Shown: in pieces, positions 44,441 through 54,214 of the stretch
Layout: each line of letters begins with the position of its first letter
Numbering within the stretch: the first letter of the stretch is position 1
Source of the DNA: Desulfopila aestuarii DSM 18488
Lineage (GTDB): Bacteria > Desulfobacterota > Desulfobulbia > Desulfobulbales > Desulfocapsaceae
Reading direction: 5' to 3'
Length of the DNA stretch: 64,000 nt
NCBI RefSeq assembly: GCF_900143695.1
Contig: NZ_FRFE01000018.1
Coordinates: 1-64,000 of the forward strand
The notes under the pieces: model-generated
Database searches by the model: none
Seen by the model: the letters and a program-made list of their open reading frames with translations, nothing else
What the model was told of the DNA's origin: nothing
Made by a program: the position numbers and the translations under genes

Positions 44441-46174
44441 ATGTGTAAAGGACTATTTCGACTGTGCGTTAAAATCTCAACCGTCGCATTGAGCACCGCA
44501 TTGCTTTTTGCCCAGACCTCTTTCTCTGCAGCAATCATTGAAGGGGAACGCATGAGCCCGATACCCGGCAAAGACGGGATGGTTGTTACCAGCCATTTCC
44601 TGGCAACCGAGTCGGCGCTGGATGTTTTGAAAAATGGAGGCAATGCCATTGATGCTGCAGTTACCGCAGCATTTTCTCTGGCAGTGACACAGCCACGGTC
44701 CGGCAATATCGGCGGTGGTGGCTTTATGCTGATCTCATCTGAGAAAAAAGATGACGTCGTTGCGATAGATTACCGCGAAAAGGCACCTGGTAAAGCTACT
44801 GTCGACATGTTTCTCAACAAGGATGGGGAAGCGGATAGCGAAGTTTCCCGCTACTCTCACCTGGCCTCCGGCGTCCCTGGGACTGTTGCCGGACTGGCAA
44901 TGGCCCTTGAAAAATATGGGACGATAAATCTTGAGCAGGCCATGGCACCGGCCATCAAACTGGCAGAAGAGGGCTTTATTGTTACTCCCAGGTTCAGCGA
45001 AGGTCTAAAAGAAAAGGAAAAAATGCTGAAAAAGTGGGAGTCATCGACCAAGGTCTTCTACAAACCAGACGGCACCTTCTACGAGCCAGGCGAACTCTTT
45101 GTACAACCAGATCTGGCAGCCACGTTAAAACGTATCGCCAAGAACGGAGTCAAGGAATTTTACGAAGGCAAGACCGCGGAATTGCTGGTAGCAGAGATGA
45201 CAAAACATGGAGGACTGATCACCATGGAGGACATGAAAAATTACTCTCCCAGAATCAAGACTCCGGTTCATGGCACGTATCGCGGATATGACATCTATTC
45301 CATGTCACCGCCCAGTTCAGGTGGCGCCCATGTGATTCAGATATTGAACATCCTTGAGGGTTACCCCATTGGCGAATACGGCCACAATTCAGCCAAAACC
45401 ATTCACTTGATGGCAGAAGCCATGAAGCGGGCCTATTCCGATCGATCCCAGTATCTCGGTGATGATGATTTTGTCGAGGTTCCGCTGAAAGGAATAATTT
45501 CGAAAAAGTACGCTGATTCTCTTCGCCAAAAGATCGATACCGAGAAAGCCACAGCCAGTAAAACCATCGCACCCGACAAGCCGCAGCCATACGAAAGCGA
45601 TGAGACGACGCATTTCTCCATCGTCGACAAATTTGGCAACGCTGTCTCCAACACCTACACTATCAATTTCAGCTACGGTTCTGGGATTGTGGTTGAAGGT
45701 GCCGGTTTTCTCTTGAATAATGAAATGGATGATTTCTCGGCAAAGCCAGGTGTTCCGAACGCCTATGGCCTTCTTGGCGGTGAGGCGAACAAGGTGGAAC
45801 CCAATAAGCGAATGCTCAGTTCCATGTCACCCACAATCGTCAAGCATGAAGGGAAAAACTTTCTGGTAACCGGCAGCCCCGGCGGGTCAAGGATCATCAC
45901 CACTACCCTCCAGGTCATTATGAATGTCATCGATCACGGGTTGAACATACAGAGTGCAGTGGCTGCACCCCGTATTCATCATCAATGGCTTCCGGATGAA
46001 TTACGGGTGGAGGAAGGCCTTAGCCCTGATTCTGTCAAGCTTCTGGAAGAGATGGGCCACCAGGTACAGCAGAAGTCTGCCATGGGCGCCATCCAGTCCA
46101 TCATGGTAAAAGACGGCATGATGTACGGTGGTGCAGACCCGCGTCGCTCAACAGCACTTGCCGCCGGACTGTAG
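44441..46174 (+). CDS. ggt: Gamma-glutamyltransferase, periplasmic
   Basis: Ntn-hydrolase of 577 residues with a signal peptide (KISTVALSTALLFAQTSFSA). The self-cleavage site is DETTHFSIVD, with Thr389 as the new N-terminal nucleophile of the small subunit. NGGNAIDAAVTAAFSL, SGNIGGGGFML and SSMSPTIV, TGSPGGSRI are family motifs. It splits or transfers gamma-glutamyl groups from glutathione or other gamma-glutamyl peptides. The ATG at 44441 follows AGGAG; a frame from 44375 runs through the preceding terminator and was rejected. It converges on a putative amide-ligase cluster, whose product could in principle contain gamma-glutamyl bonds. Confidence 0.93.
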   Translation: MCKGLFRLCVKISTVALSTALLFAQTSFSAAIIEGERMSPIPGKDGMVVTSHFLATESALDVLKNGGNAIDAAVTAAFSLAVTQPRSGNIGGGGFMLISSEKKDDVVAIDYREKAPGKATVDMFLNKDGEADSEVSRYSHLASGVPGTVAGLAMALEKYGTINLEQAMAPAIKLAEEGFIVTPRFSEGLKEKEKMLKKWESSTKVFYKPDGTFYEPGELFVQPDLAATLKRIAKNGVKEFYEGKTAELLVAEMTKHGGLITMEDMKNYSPRIKTPVHGTYRGYDIYSMSPPSSGGAHVIQILNILEGYPIGEYGHNSAKTIHLMAEAMKRAYSDRSQYLGDDDFVEVPLKGIISKKYADSLRQKIDTEKATASKTIAPDKPQPYESDETTHFSIVDKFGNAVSNTYTINFSYGSGIVVEGAGFLLNNEMDDFSAKPGVPNAYGLLGGEANKVEPNKRMLSSMSPTIVKHEGKNFLVTGSPGGSRIITTTLQVIMNVIDHGLNIQSAVAAPRIHHQWLPDELRVEEGLSPDSVKLLEEMGHQVQQKSAMGAIQSIMVKDGMMYGGADPRRSTALAAGL

Positions 46175-46183
46175 TATTATACA

Positions 46184-46222
46184 ACGCTGGAAAGGCGAGT
46201 TACGAGAAAGCCTTTCCAGCGT
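46184..46222. terminator. Perfect 13-bp hairpin between ggt and the transglutaminase gene
   Basis: ACGCTGGAAAGGC/GCCTTTCCAGCGT with a 13-base loop, right after the ggt stop. There is no T-tract on the plus strand. It lies between convergent genes, so it may act as a bidirectional 3' end. Confidence 0.6.
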
Positions 46223-46309
46223 GTTCACGATCAGCAACTTTTTTACCCATCCCCGTGCGCAACACTTTTTTTCCAGCTCTCTTGGTAAGACTCTGCCGGC
46301 TCTTCTGTG

Positions 46310-47212
46310 CTATTTCCCGGGGCTGATAGTGTCTTCTTCTATCCGGCTCACATCCACCATGACCGACATGGAATGGACTCCACCTCCCATTACCACCCCT
46401 TTCACCGGGGTAACATCTCCGTAGTCCCGCCCCCAGGCCAGGGTGATATGCTGTTCACCGGGAATGATGTTATTCGTGGGGTCCAGATCAACCCAGCCGA
46501 TATTGGGGATGTATATTGACAGCCAGGCATGGGAGGCATCGGCCCCGGCGAGTTTTTGCTTGCCCGGCGGTGGCAGTGTCTCCAGATAACCGCTCACATA
46601 GCGGGCAGCAAGCCCTAGAGATCGAAGGCAGCTGATGGCCAGATGGGCGAAATCCTGGCAGACGCCTTTGCGGTCGACAAGGACCTGGTCGACAGAAGTG
46701 TCAATGGTTGTGGCATCCTTGTCGTAGGTGAATTCGGTGAAAATCCTCTGCATCAGATCAATGGCTCCGGCGAGTATCGGTCTTCCTGACGGAAAGGAAA
46801 TACGGGCGTACCCCTCAACTGCCGGGGTAATCATGGTGAGTGGACTGACGAACCGGAACTGGCAGGCCTCAAGATCTGCAGGGGTATGATGATCGAAAAG
46901 TTGTCGCGCCACCGTCTCCCAGGGGGGCGTTGTCTCCGATGGAGGCGCCTGGGGCGGCATGGTCAGTACAGTGGAAACGGCGGTGACCACCAGGTGACTG
47001 TGTGGGTGCTGAATCATAAAAGCCCGCACGCAGTTACCGAAATAATCGTTATAGAAGTTGTGATAAGCTGGTTCCGGTGTAACCGTGACGGCGCTGTCTG
47101 AAACCTTTTGCCATGGGGTCTCTTTTGGCAGCAGATACAGCTCATTCTGGGAGAGTGAAGCCGGCTCTGAATAGCTGTACGTTGTGGTGTGGGTGACGCG
47201 ATATTTCATCAC
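46310..47212 (-). CDS. Transglutaminase-like protein (cytoplasmic, cluster gene)
   Basis: Protein of 300 residues. An N-terminal bacterial transglutaminase-like beta domain (YRVTHTTTYSYSEPASLSQNE) precedes a papain-like core with Cys185 (RKGVCQDFAH), His228 (ADASHAWLSIY) and Asp244 (WVDLDPTNN). There is no signal peptide. Such proteins occur with alpha-E and circularly permuted ATP-grasp proteins in many bacteria and are thought to act as amidases, peptidases or transferases on an unknown peptide. It overlaps the upstream fusion gene by 4 bases and is the last gene of the five-gene cluster. Confidence 0.88.
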   Translation of the reverse strand: MMKYRVTHTTTYSYSEPASLSQNELYLLPKETPWQKVSDSAVTVTPEPAYHNFYNDYFGNCVRAFMIQHPHSHLVVTAVSTVLTMPPQAPPSETTPPWETVARQLFDHHTPADLEACQFRFVSPLTMITPAVEGYARISFPSGRPILAGAIDLMQRIFTEFTYDKDATTIDTSVDQVLVDRKGVCQDFAHLAISCLRSLGLAARYVSGYLETLPPPGKQKLAGADASHAWLSIYIPNIGWVDLDPTNNIIPGEQHITLAWGRDYGDVTPVKGVVMGGGVHSMSVMVDVSRIEEDTISPGK

Positions 47213-49725
47213 TCGCCACCTATGCTATTATAGGTTGAAAAGTGTGGAGTGGTCGGCACCCTGCTGAGATAGTGAGCGGTAATCTGCTGGGTGAAATCGA
47301 GCAGGACTTTTTCCATGGACAAAAGGAAGTCCGTGAGATGGGTATGAGTGGTGCTGTTATACCCACAGTTCATATCCGTGAGGTCCAATAACCGTGCTGC
47401 TGTGAGCATCTCCAGTGCCAATCTTTCCTCCAGGGAAGAAAAACGGCGTCTCTGTTGACGGGGCAGATGTTCTACATGTTCTGCCAGCTGACTGAATTGA
47501 AAGGCCAGCGACTTGGGATTGGTCTCATCAACAATCAGCAGATCGAGTACCGGTGCCAACTGAAAAGTTGTGCGATAACGCGCCCTGTAGGTCATGATGC
47601 TGTCACTGACCTCAAGCAGGGCTTCCAGGGCGCTACGTGATTCGTCGCAGACCATCGGCAGGCCGACATTGAGAATCGAGGTGTGAAACATGGCCCGCTC
47701 AAGCCTGCGGCCCATGTCCATAAACCGCCAGCCAAGGCCCCTTGTCATGCTTTCCATGGCCAGACCGCTGAAGGCGCTGAGGTTGTAGAGGGTGTCTTCA
47801 AGCAATTCCAGCGGGTCTGCGGTCGGACTGGCGAGGGAATACTCGAGATGATTGACAACCCGCCAGCAGTCCAGAGAGAGCCGGTCGCGGACGTTGCGTG
47901 CGGCTTCCTGCACTTTCCAGAGAATGGCGACAACACTTGCGGGATTCTCTCTGGTGTAGAGCGCATTGTGAAGAGATGACATGAGCTCCTTGTAGGGAGG
48001 AATTGTTTCGTCATCTATTTCACCAGAGGCCGGGCTGATCGCATTCAGCAGTCGCAAGAGAAACTTCAGCTCCGGGATATCCTGCAGCCTCGCTTCTCCG
48101 GACAACCTCTTGAAAATTGAGCGCAGCAGACGAATCTGTCCTTCAGCTCTTTCCAGGTAACGGCCGAGCCACAACATGTTGTCAGCTACCCGGCTCGGTA
48201 AATCGCTGCTGCGGTTAAATTCGGCGGCGGTTTTCAGGCCGGCCAGCATGCTGAATGGCTCAACAGGCAGATCTGAGAGTATCCAGACATCTTTGCTTTG
48301 CTGTCGTTCCGGTGAGTCGCCAACCAAGGTGTTGATGTCATCTGCTGTTATCGCCAGGCCACCGGGCATAACAGTGAAACCGTCGGCTGTGGCGCAGACA
48401 AAAACCCTCAGCAAGGTGCTTTGCCCGGAAATAACACCGTCATTCCAGACCGGCGAGTTGCTGGGGATGATGGGCTGACGCGCCATGAAGCAGTGGGGGG
48501 CGCTGGTTATGGCTGCCTGGAGGTCGTGAATGTCAGGATATTTGGCAGAGCGGTCAAGAGCCTGTTCGACCAGCAGAGCGGTCATATTGGCAAGAACATG
48601 ATTCCTGCCGTCGGCTGTGCCGCACCACCACGAGGGATCTTCTTTCAGCAGCAGTTCTTCACCTCGCAACAGTTGGCAGAGCGATGGAAGGAAGGTGGAT
48701 AAGACCGGGGTGTCGATAAAACCGCTGCCCAGTGGATTGATGATGTCGATAGAGCCTTCACGGGCAGCTTGAACTAACCCTGCAACTCCATCAGCCGTCT
48801 GTCGCCTGAGCGCAAAGGGGTCGCTGACGTTGTCGGCAACCTGTCTGAACAGGGCTTCAACAGGTTCCAGCCCGGCAAGTTTCTTGAGGAAAACCCTGCC
48901 ATTTCGCACCGTGAGGTCCTGTCCTTCTACCAGCGGATAGCCCAGGTATCTGGAGAGCAGGGCATGCTCAAAATAGGTGCGGCTTTCCGGTCCAGGAGAT
49001 AGCAGCACAATACCGGGATCCTTATCGGTGAGACCATTGCGCTCGAGGATACTGGTGTGCAGGGTGTGGAAAAATGGGGCCAGCCGCCGAATCTGTGTTG
49101 TATGGTAGAGATCGGAGAATATCCGCGATATGACAATGCGATTCTCAAGAGCGTAGCCTAGCCCGGCAGGCTGACTGCCATAATCCCGGTAGACCTTGAA
49201 CTCACCATTGGTGTCGCGATAGAGATCGGCAGCGTAGAAGCTTAAAAAACGATTGCCGGCAGGAGTGATGCCGTGACAGGGGCGTAAAAAATTGGGGTTT
49301 GCAAAAATAAGCTCAGCGGGTATCTGTCCATTTTTCAGCAGTTCCTGCGGGCCATAAACATCTGCCAGAATTTTTTCAAGGAGATTGACACGTTGCAGGA
49401 TTCCACTTTCAATCGTATGCCATTCTTCCGAAGTGAGTGGCAGTGGAAAGAGGTCGAGAGCCCAGGTTGATGTTTTTTCGGAAGGGTCTTCAAAAGGATT
49501 GAACGTCGCACCATCCTCATGGCGTCTTCTCATCGCCCGCAGTTGCTGTTCTTTCAGGTAATCCGGCCCCATTGCCTCCAGGGCTTGCATGATGGATTGC
49601 CAATGTTTGCGGGGGGAAGCAGGGCTGGTGAAAGTTTCACAATATCCGGCAGTCGGGTTACAGACTCGGTCGAAAAGTGATTGTGGTCTGGTACTTATGG
49701 AGTGAATCAGTTTTGCATCAGTCAT
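47209..49725 (-). CDS. Fused circularly permuted ATP-grasp / alpha-E protein
   Basis: Protein of 838 residues. The first 470 or so form a circularly permuted type-2 ATP-grasp ligase (former DUF404/DUF407): ILQRVNLLEKILADVYGPQE, FYAADLYRDTNGEFKVYRDYGS and ENRIVISRIFSDLY. From about residue 510 (SRVADNMLWLGRYLERAEGQIRL) an alpha-E helical domain (former DUF403) follows, with GLAMESMTRGLGWRFMDMGR. In the same cluster these two modules are also encoded by separate genes (54215-55648 and 53213-54187). In place of the [17 protein letters not shown] of the unfused ligase it has YRDYGSQPAGLGYALENR, so the ATP or metal site may differ. Predicted function is ATP-dependent amide or peptide bond formation on an unknown product. 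Confidence 0.88.
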   Translation of the reverse strand: MTDAKLIHSISTRPQSLFDRVCNPTAGYCETFTSPASPRKHWQSIMQALEAMGPDYLKEQQLRAMRRRHEDGATFNPFEDPSEKTSTWALDLFPLPLTSEEWHTIESGILQRVNLLEKILADVYGPQELLKNGQIPAELIFANPNFLRPCHGITPAGNRFLSFYAADLYRDTNGEFKVYRDYGSQPAGLGYALENRIVISRIFSDLYHTTQIRRLAPFFHTLHTSILERNGLTDKDPGIVLLSPGPESRTYFEHALLSRYLGYPLVEGQDLTVRNGRVFLKKLAGLEPVEALFRQVADNVSDPFALRRQTADGVAGLVQAAREGSIDIINPLGSGFIDTPVLSTFLPSLCQLLRGEELLLKEDPSWWCGTADGRNHVLANMTALLVEQALDRSAKYPDIHDLQAAITSAPHCFMARQPIIPSNSPVWNDGVISGQSTLLRVFVCATADGFTVMPGGLAITADDINTLVGDSPERQQSKDVWILSDLPVEPFSMLAGLKTAAEFNRSSDLPSRVADNMLWLGRYLERAEGQIRLLRSIFKRLSGEARLQDIPELKFLLRLLNAISPASGEIDDETIPPYKELMSSLHNALYTRENPASVVAILWKVQEAARNVRDRLSLDCWRVVNHLEYSLASPTADPLELLEDTLYNLSAFSGLAMESMTRGLGWRFMDMGRRLERAMFHTSILNVGLPMVCDESRSALEALLEVSDSIMTYRARYRTTFQLAPVLDLLIVDETNPKSLAFQFSQLAEHVEHLPRQQRRRFSSLEERLALEMLTAARLLDLTDMNCGYNSTTHTHLTDFLLSMEKVLLDFTQQITAHYLSRVPTTPHFSTYNSIGGE

Positions 49726-49744
49726 ACAGCGAATGGTCTCGTAG

Positions 49745-49775
49745 TGTATCTGCCGCCATCATGGCGGCAGATACA
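49745..49775. other. Intercistronic 31-bp palindrome inside the ligase cluster
   Basis: Arms TGTATCTGCCGCCAT and ATGGCGGCAGATACA, 15 bp each with a single central base at 49760. It lies in the 65-base gap between the DUF2126 gene and the fused ligase gene, and would form a very stable hairpin or a protein site. Confidence 0.75.
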
Positions 49776-49790
49776 GCTGATGTACCTTGT

Positions 49791-52700
49791 TCAGAGACGT
49801 AAATCAAGGGTATACGGGAAAAGGTCATTGCTTTCCTCAGGCGGCACTGGCAGTCGAACGCCAGGTGTGTGCCCGCCGATGACAAACCTGGCATTGCGGC
49901 GGCCCTCGGCTTCGTAGCTGTTTACTGGAAAAACATCATAATTGCGGCCACCAGGATGACCAACATGGTACGTGCATCCTGCCACAGCTTTTTGGGTCCA
50001 GGTGTCATAGAGTTCAATGAGCAGCGGTGTATCGACCCCGATAGTCGGGTGCAGGCAATTGGGAGGCTGCCAGGCCCGATAACGGACACCCGCCACATAG
50101 GTGCCGGCTGCACCGGTGAACTGAAGGGGTACCCTACGGCCATTACAGGTAACGATATGCCGTCCGTCGGTCATATTCGAGACCTTTACCTGAACTCGCT
50201 CAAGCGAAGAATCGACATAGCGAACGGTGCCTCCGCCTCCGGGCTCTTCACCCAGCACATGCCAGGGTTCCAGTGCCTGCCGCAGTTCCAGCTGGATGCC
50301 CTGGTACTCTATGCTGCCGTGCACCGGGAAGCGAAATTCAAAATGGGGATGGAAGAAATCCATATCAATTGCAAAACCAGCCTCACGAAGGGTGGCGAGA
50401 ATATCGGCAAAATCCAGTCGAAGCATCTCTGGCAGCATGAAACGGTCATGCAGTCGTGTTCCCCAGCGAACAAGTTTCTGACGATATGGGGTGCGCCAGA
50501 ACCAGGCCACGCAGATTCTGAGCAATAACTGCTGGGCCAGGCTCATGCGGGCGTGCGGCGGCATTTCAAAGGCACGAAACTCTAAAAGACCCAGTCGGCC
50601 GGTTGATGAATCGGGTGAATAGAGTTTATCGATGCAGAACTCGGCCCGATGGGTATTGCCGGTTACATCGACCAGGAGATTGCGAAACAGCCGGTCAACA
50701 AGCCAGGGCGGGCACGGTTGGCCTGGGCTGGTCTGGCGGTCGAGCTCGGCGAAAGCGACCTCAAGCTCATAGAGGCTGTCATGACGGGCTTCGTCGATGC
50801 GCGGCTGCTGACTGGTGGGGCCGATGAAAAGTCCTGAGAAAAGATAGGAGAGCGACGGATGATTGTTCCAGAAGGTCACAAAGCTGCGCAACAGGTCCGG
50901 TCGCTGTAAAATCGGGCTCTGGGCTGGTGTCGCTCCGCCGATGATGACGTGGTTGCCGCCGCCAGTTCCGGTTTGGCGGCCGTCGATCATGAACTTTTCC
51001 GTTCCCAGTCTGTTTTCTCTCGCCAGCTCGTAGAGCGAGGTGGTGTATTCCACCAGCTCTCGCCAGTTGTTCATCGGCTGAATATTGACTTCAATGACAC
51101 CTGGGTCCGGGGTGATCTTCAGGCAGTCAAGCCGTGGATCGTAGGGCGGAGTATAGCCTTCAATGATAACCGGTGTTTCGGTCTCTTTGGCTGTTTTTTC
51201 AACCATGGCCACCAGTTCGAGATAACCTTCAAGAGCTTGGATAGGCGGCATAAAAACATAGATTCTTCCTTCACGATGCTGGACGCAGAGCGCGGTTCGC
51301 ACAATCCAGCCAGCAGATTCGCCAACAGCTGGTTCCGGCTTGTCGTAGGGATGCGGCTGGGTGACGACGCTCTCACCGGCGCTTTCCATTGGTTGACCGG
51401 CTATGGAACGCTGCATGTCTTCCGTGTCAGCCAAGGGACTGCGGGGAGCCAGGGGATCAATAGGGAAGTCCTGATGAAGGTCGGCAGGTTTCACCCACGG
51501 CAGGGAGTCGAGGGGCAGTCGCAGGCCAGCTGGGGAGTCGCCCGGAAGGAGGAACAACTGTTTGGCCCGAAACGGCCAGGGACCACTCTTCCATGAGCCG
51601 TGCTGCAACGGCAGGACATAGCCGGTGACAGCTCCCAATCCGTTTCGAAAAGAGCGAATCATTCGGGCCCGGGCTTCCGGGTCCTCGAGTTTTGGATCGG
51701 TGGGGTCCACATTGATCGGCAATTCCTGCTCTTTCAGCATCAGGTGCAGCACATCTTCATAGGCTGCAAGGATATAGTCTGTTTTTACTCCAAGGTTCGT
51801 GGCAAGCGTCTCAATAAAGCGTTTTGCCGTATTGGCATCGTGACCATAATCTGTATCGACATCTGCCACCCACTGTTCATCTTGCCAGACGGGTTTACCG
51901 TCTTTTCGCCAGTAACAGCCCAGGGCCCAGCGGGGTAGAGATTCGCCGGGATACCATTTGCCCTGGCCGTAGTGGAGCAAGCCGCCGGGAGCCCATTTAC
52001 GTCGCAGTCTCTTGATGAGACTTTCTGAAAGCTTTTGCTTTTCTGCGCCCAGCGCATCGGTATTCCATTGGGCACCATCCATATCGTCGATGGAGACAAA
52101 GGTCGGTTCGCCCCCCATGGTCAGGTGAATATTTGCCGCTTCAAGCTCACTATCAACCTTATCGCCAAGTGCCACGATTTTCTCCCATACCTCTTCAGGG
52201 TAGGGCTTGGTGGATCTTGGGGCCTCATGAATGCGGGTGACAGACATAGTATGACTGAATTCCACCTCGCAAGGATCTAACGCGCCGGTAATGGGGGCCG
52301 CGGTTTGCGGTTCGGGTGAGCAGGCCAGCGGGATGTGTCCCTCTCCGGCAAAGAGTCCCGAGGTCGGGTCCATACCGATCCAGCCGGCACCGGGGATGTA
52401 CACTTCTGTCCAGGCGTGCAGGTCGGTGAAATCGACTTCTGTTCCCGATGGTCCGTCGAGAGATTTGACATCCTGACGCAGCTGGATCAGATAGCCGGAA
52501 ACAAAACGGGCAGCCAGGCCGAGATTTCGCAGAATATTGACCAGCAGCCAGGCTGAATCACGGCAGGAGCCGCTACCGAGCGTGAGAGTCTGTTCGCAGC
52601 TCTGCACATTGGGCTCCATGCGAATGAGATATTGTATTTCATTACTCAATCGCATGTTGATGGCGACCAGAAAATCGATGGTCTGCTGGGGGGAGAGATC

Positions 52701-53102
52701 CACCCCGGCGAGATATTCTTTCAATTTTTTCCCGGCTGGTTCACGCTCAAGATATGGCGCAAGATCGGTCTTGAGTCGTGGATCATAGGTGAAGGGGAAC
52801 GAATCTGCCTCCGGCTCCAGGAAAAAATCGAAGGGATTAATGATGATCATCTCGGCAACGAGATCCACTTCTACCTCAAACTCGGTGGTTTTCTCGGGGA
52901 AAGCCAATCGGGCCAGATAATTGCTGAATGGGTCCTGTTGCCAATTGAGGAAGTGTTCTTTGGGTTTTACCGTCAGGGAGTAGCTGAGAATCGGTGTCCG
53001 GCAATGGGGGGCAGGCCTCAATCGCACAACGTGGGGGGCAAGAGAGATGCTGCGGTCATAATGATACGATGTCTTGTGGTGCAGGGCGACATGGATTCCC
53101 AT
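49791..53102 (-). CDS. Large transglutaminase-like / DUF2126 protein
   Basis: Protein of 1103 residues. A transglutaminase-like N-terminal domain and core occupy residues 1-300, with Cys180 (GSGSCRDSAW), His229 (FTDLHAWTEVY) and Asp245 (GMDPTSGL). The remaining 800 residues are the DUF2126 region, recognisable from HLTMGGEPTFVSIDDMDG, RLRRKWAPGG.LHYGQGKWY, GTGGGNHVIIGG and VDVTGNTHRAEFCIDKLYSP; parts of it recall glutamine-synthetase or carboxylate-amine-ligase folds. The start at 53102 has AAGGA at proper spacing; 17 upstream residues of the longest frame would span a hairpin. It is central to the cluster and has no signal peptide. Confidence 0.9.
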   Translation of the reverse strand: MGIHVALHHKTSYHYDRSISLAPHVVRLRPAPHCRTPILSYSLTVKPKEHFLNWQQDPFSNYLARLAFPEKTTEFEVEVDLVAEMIIINPFDFFLEPEADSFPFTYDPRLKTDLAPYLEREPAGKKLKEYLAGVDLSPQQTIDFLVAINMRLSNEIQYLIRMEPNVQSCEQTLTLGSGSCRDSAWLLVNILRNLGLAARFVSGYLIQLRQDVKSLDGPSGTEVDFTDLHAWTEVYIPGAGWIGMDPTSGLFAGEGHIPLACSPEPQTAAPITGALDPCEVEFSHTMSVTRIHEAPRSTKPYPEEVWEKIVALGDKVDSELEAANIHLTMGGEPTFVSIDDMDGAQWNTDALGAEKQKLSESLIKRLRRKWAPGGLLHYGQGKWYPGESLPRWALGCYWRKDGKPVWQDEQWVADVDTDYGHDANTAKRFIETLATNLGVKTDYILAAYEDVLHLMLKEQELPINVDPTDPKLEDPEARARMIRSFRNGLGAVTGYVLPLQHGSWKSGPWPFRAKQLFLLPGDSPAGLRLPLDSLPWVKPADLHQDFPIDPLAPRSPLADTEDMQRSIAGQPMESAGESVVTQPHPYDKPEPAVGESAGWIVRTALCVQHREGRIYVFMPPIQALEGYLELVAMVEKTAKETETPVIIEGYTPPYDPRLDCLKITPDPGVIEVNIQPMNNWRELVEYTTSLYELARENRLGTEKFMIDGRQTGTGGGNHVIIGGATPAQSPILQRPDLLRSFVTFWNNHPSLSYLFSGLFIGPTSQQPRIDEARHDSLYELEVAFAELDRQTSPGQPCPPWLVDRLFRNLLVDVTGNTHRAEFCIDKLYSPDSSTGRLGLLEFRAFEMPPHARMSLAQQLLLRICVAWFWRTPYRQKLVRWGTRLHDRFMLPEMLRLDFADILATLREAGFAIDMDFFHPHFEFRFPVHGSIEYQGIQLELRQALEPWHVLGEEPGGGGTVRYVDSSLERVQVKVSNMTDGRHIVTCNGRRVPLQFTGAAGTYVAGVRYRAWQPPNCLHPTIGVDTPLLIELYDTWTQKAVAGCTYHVGHPGGRNYDVFPVNSYEAEGRRNARFVIGGHTPGVRLPVPPEESNDLFPYTLDLRL

Positions 53103-53124
53103 GGGCTGTCCTTTTAGGTATGTA

Positions 53125-53151
53125 GACAGGCCCCGAAAAAAGGGGCCTGTC
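53125..53151 (-). other. Stem-loop upstream of the DUF2126 gene
   Basis: GACAGGCCCC/GGGGCCTGTC, 10 bp perfect with a 7-base loop, in the 110-base gap between the alpha-E gene and the DUF2126 gene and about 20 bases before the latter's start. It could modulate downstream expression. Confidence 0.7.
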
Positions 53152-53212
53152 AATTTCTATGTACATGTACTGTTGGGGTAGGAGAGATGCTAAGCACGGG
53201 AGAGCTGAACCG

Positions 53213-54187
53213 CTACTGCTCTTGGTTTTGGTTGTCGGGCAGCGGTTGAAGATTGAAAAATGTTGTGCCGATAGCTGTGCCTACCAGGTTGAGTCGCGTC
53301 TGCAAGTCATCCAGATATTGATGCATGCCTTGTTCGATAACTTCATCGATATCGGTGTACTCGAGATCTGCCACCAGTCGTCCGAGCTTTTTTTCGGCCG
53401 CATTGTGGGCTGTACCAGTTGAAGAGCCGGTGATCCGGTGCAGGCTCACCTGGGCTTTTGCGAGACAATGGCGAATGGAGCGCGGAAAGTTACTGTCGAA
53501 GATGAGAAAGTCGGCAACCTTGCGCGGGTTGATGGTGTGATGTTCCTTTCTGAACATCTCGAAGGCGCTGGCCGACTTGAGCACGGCCATCCACTGAATA
53601 TTGTCTATGGGAGTGTCCACCATCTCCGCTTCCGGTAAGAGCATGAAATACTTGACGTCGAGGATACGTGAGGTTTTGTCAGCGCGCTCAAGCATCATGC
53701 CAATACGGGCAAAATTCCAGGCCTCTCCGTGGCTCATGGTGCTGTCCAACAGGCCGGTGAACAGATGGCTGCGCATTTGGATGATCTTGAAAAAACGATG
53801 TGGATCATCCAGGGCGAAACGCTTGCTGGCCGGATCAGCTAACTCCAGATAGAAGTTGTTGAGATGCTCCCACATCTCCGAGCTGATGATTTCGCGGATA
53901 GAGCGGGCGTTTTCTCGAGCACCTGCCAGGCAGGAGATGATGGAGTTGAAATAGTCTCGATCGAAGGTAAGAAACTGGATGACTTCTTCTTCCGTGTAGT
54001 CGTTGTAATTTTTACCAAAAACTTCATGATCGCCGGTGATCGCCACCAGAGGTTCCCAGTGCTTATCCTTTTCTGACGGCAGGTCGAGCAGAAGATTGAG
54101 ATTGACGCTGATGAAGCGGGCCACGTTTTCTGCCCGTTCGATATATCGGCACATCCAGTATATTGAGTTGGCTACTCGACTGAGCAT
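53213..54187 (-). CDS. Alpha-E domain protein (DUF403)
   Basis: Mostly alpha-helical protein of 324 residues. The start MLSRVANSIYWMCRYIERAENVARFI is the hallmark of this family; SHGEAWNFARIGMMLERADKTSRILD is its second conserved helix. AAGGAG precedes the ATG. It follows the stand-alone ATP-grasp gene by 27 bases. The family always travels with ATP-grasp and transglutaminase partners and is presumed to contribute to the same reaction; its biochemical activity is not established to my knowledge. Confidence 0.92.
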   Translation of the reverse strand: MLSRVANSIYWMCRYIERAENVARFISVNLNLLLDLPSEKDKHWEPLVAITGDHEVFGKNYNDYTEEEVIQFLTFDRDYFNSIISCLAGARENARSIREIISSEMWEHLNNFYLELADPASKRFALDDPHRFFKIIQMRSHLFTGLLDSTMSHGEAWNFARIGMMLERADKTSRILDVKYFMLLPEAEMVDTPIDNIQWMAVLKSASAFEMFRKEHHTINPRKVADFLIFDSNFPRSIRHCLAKAQVSLHRITGSSTGTAHNAAEKKLGRLVADLEYTDIDEVIEQGMHQYLDDLQTRLNLVGTAIGTTFFNLQPLPDNQNQEQ

Positions 54188-54214
54188 TTTCCGTTCTCCT
54201 TTGAATAATCCTAT

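Noticed and set aside
47224-47233. CTATTATAG, same core as the IclR operators
   Set aside because: It lies inside the end of the fused ligase coding sequence, without the flanking TTTA/TAAA arms; probably chance.
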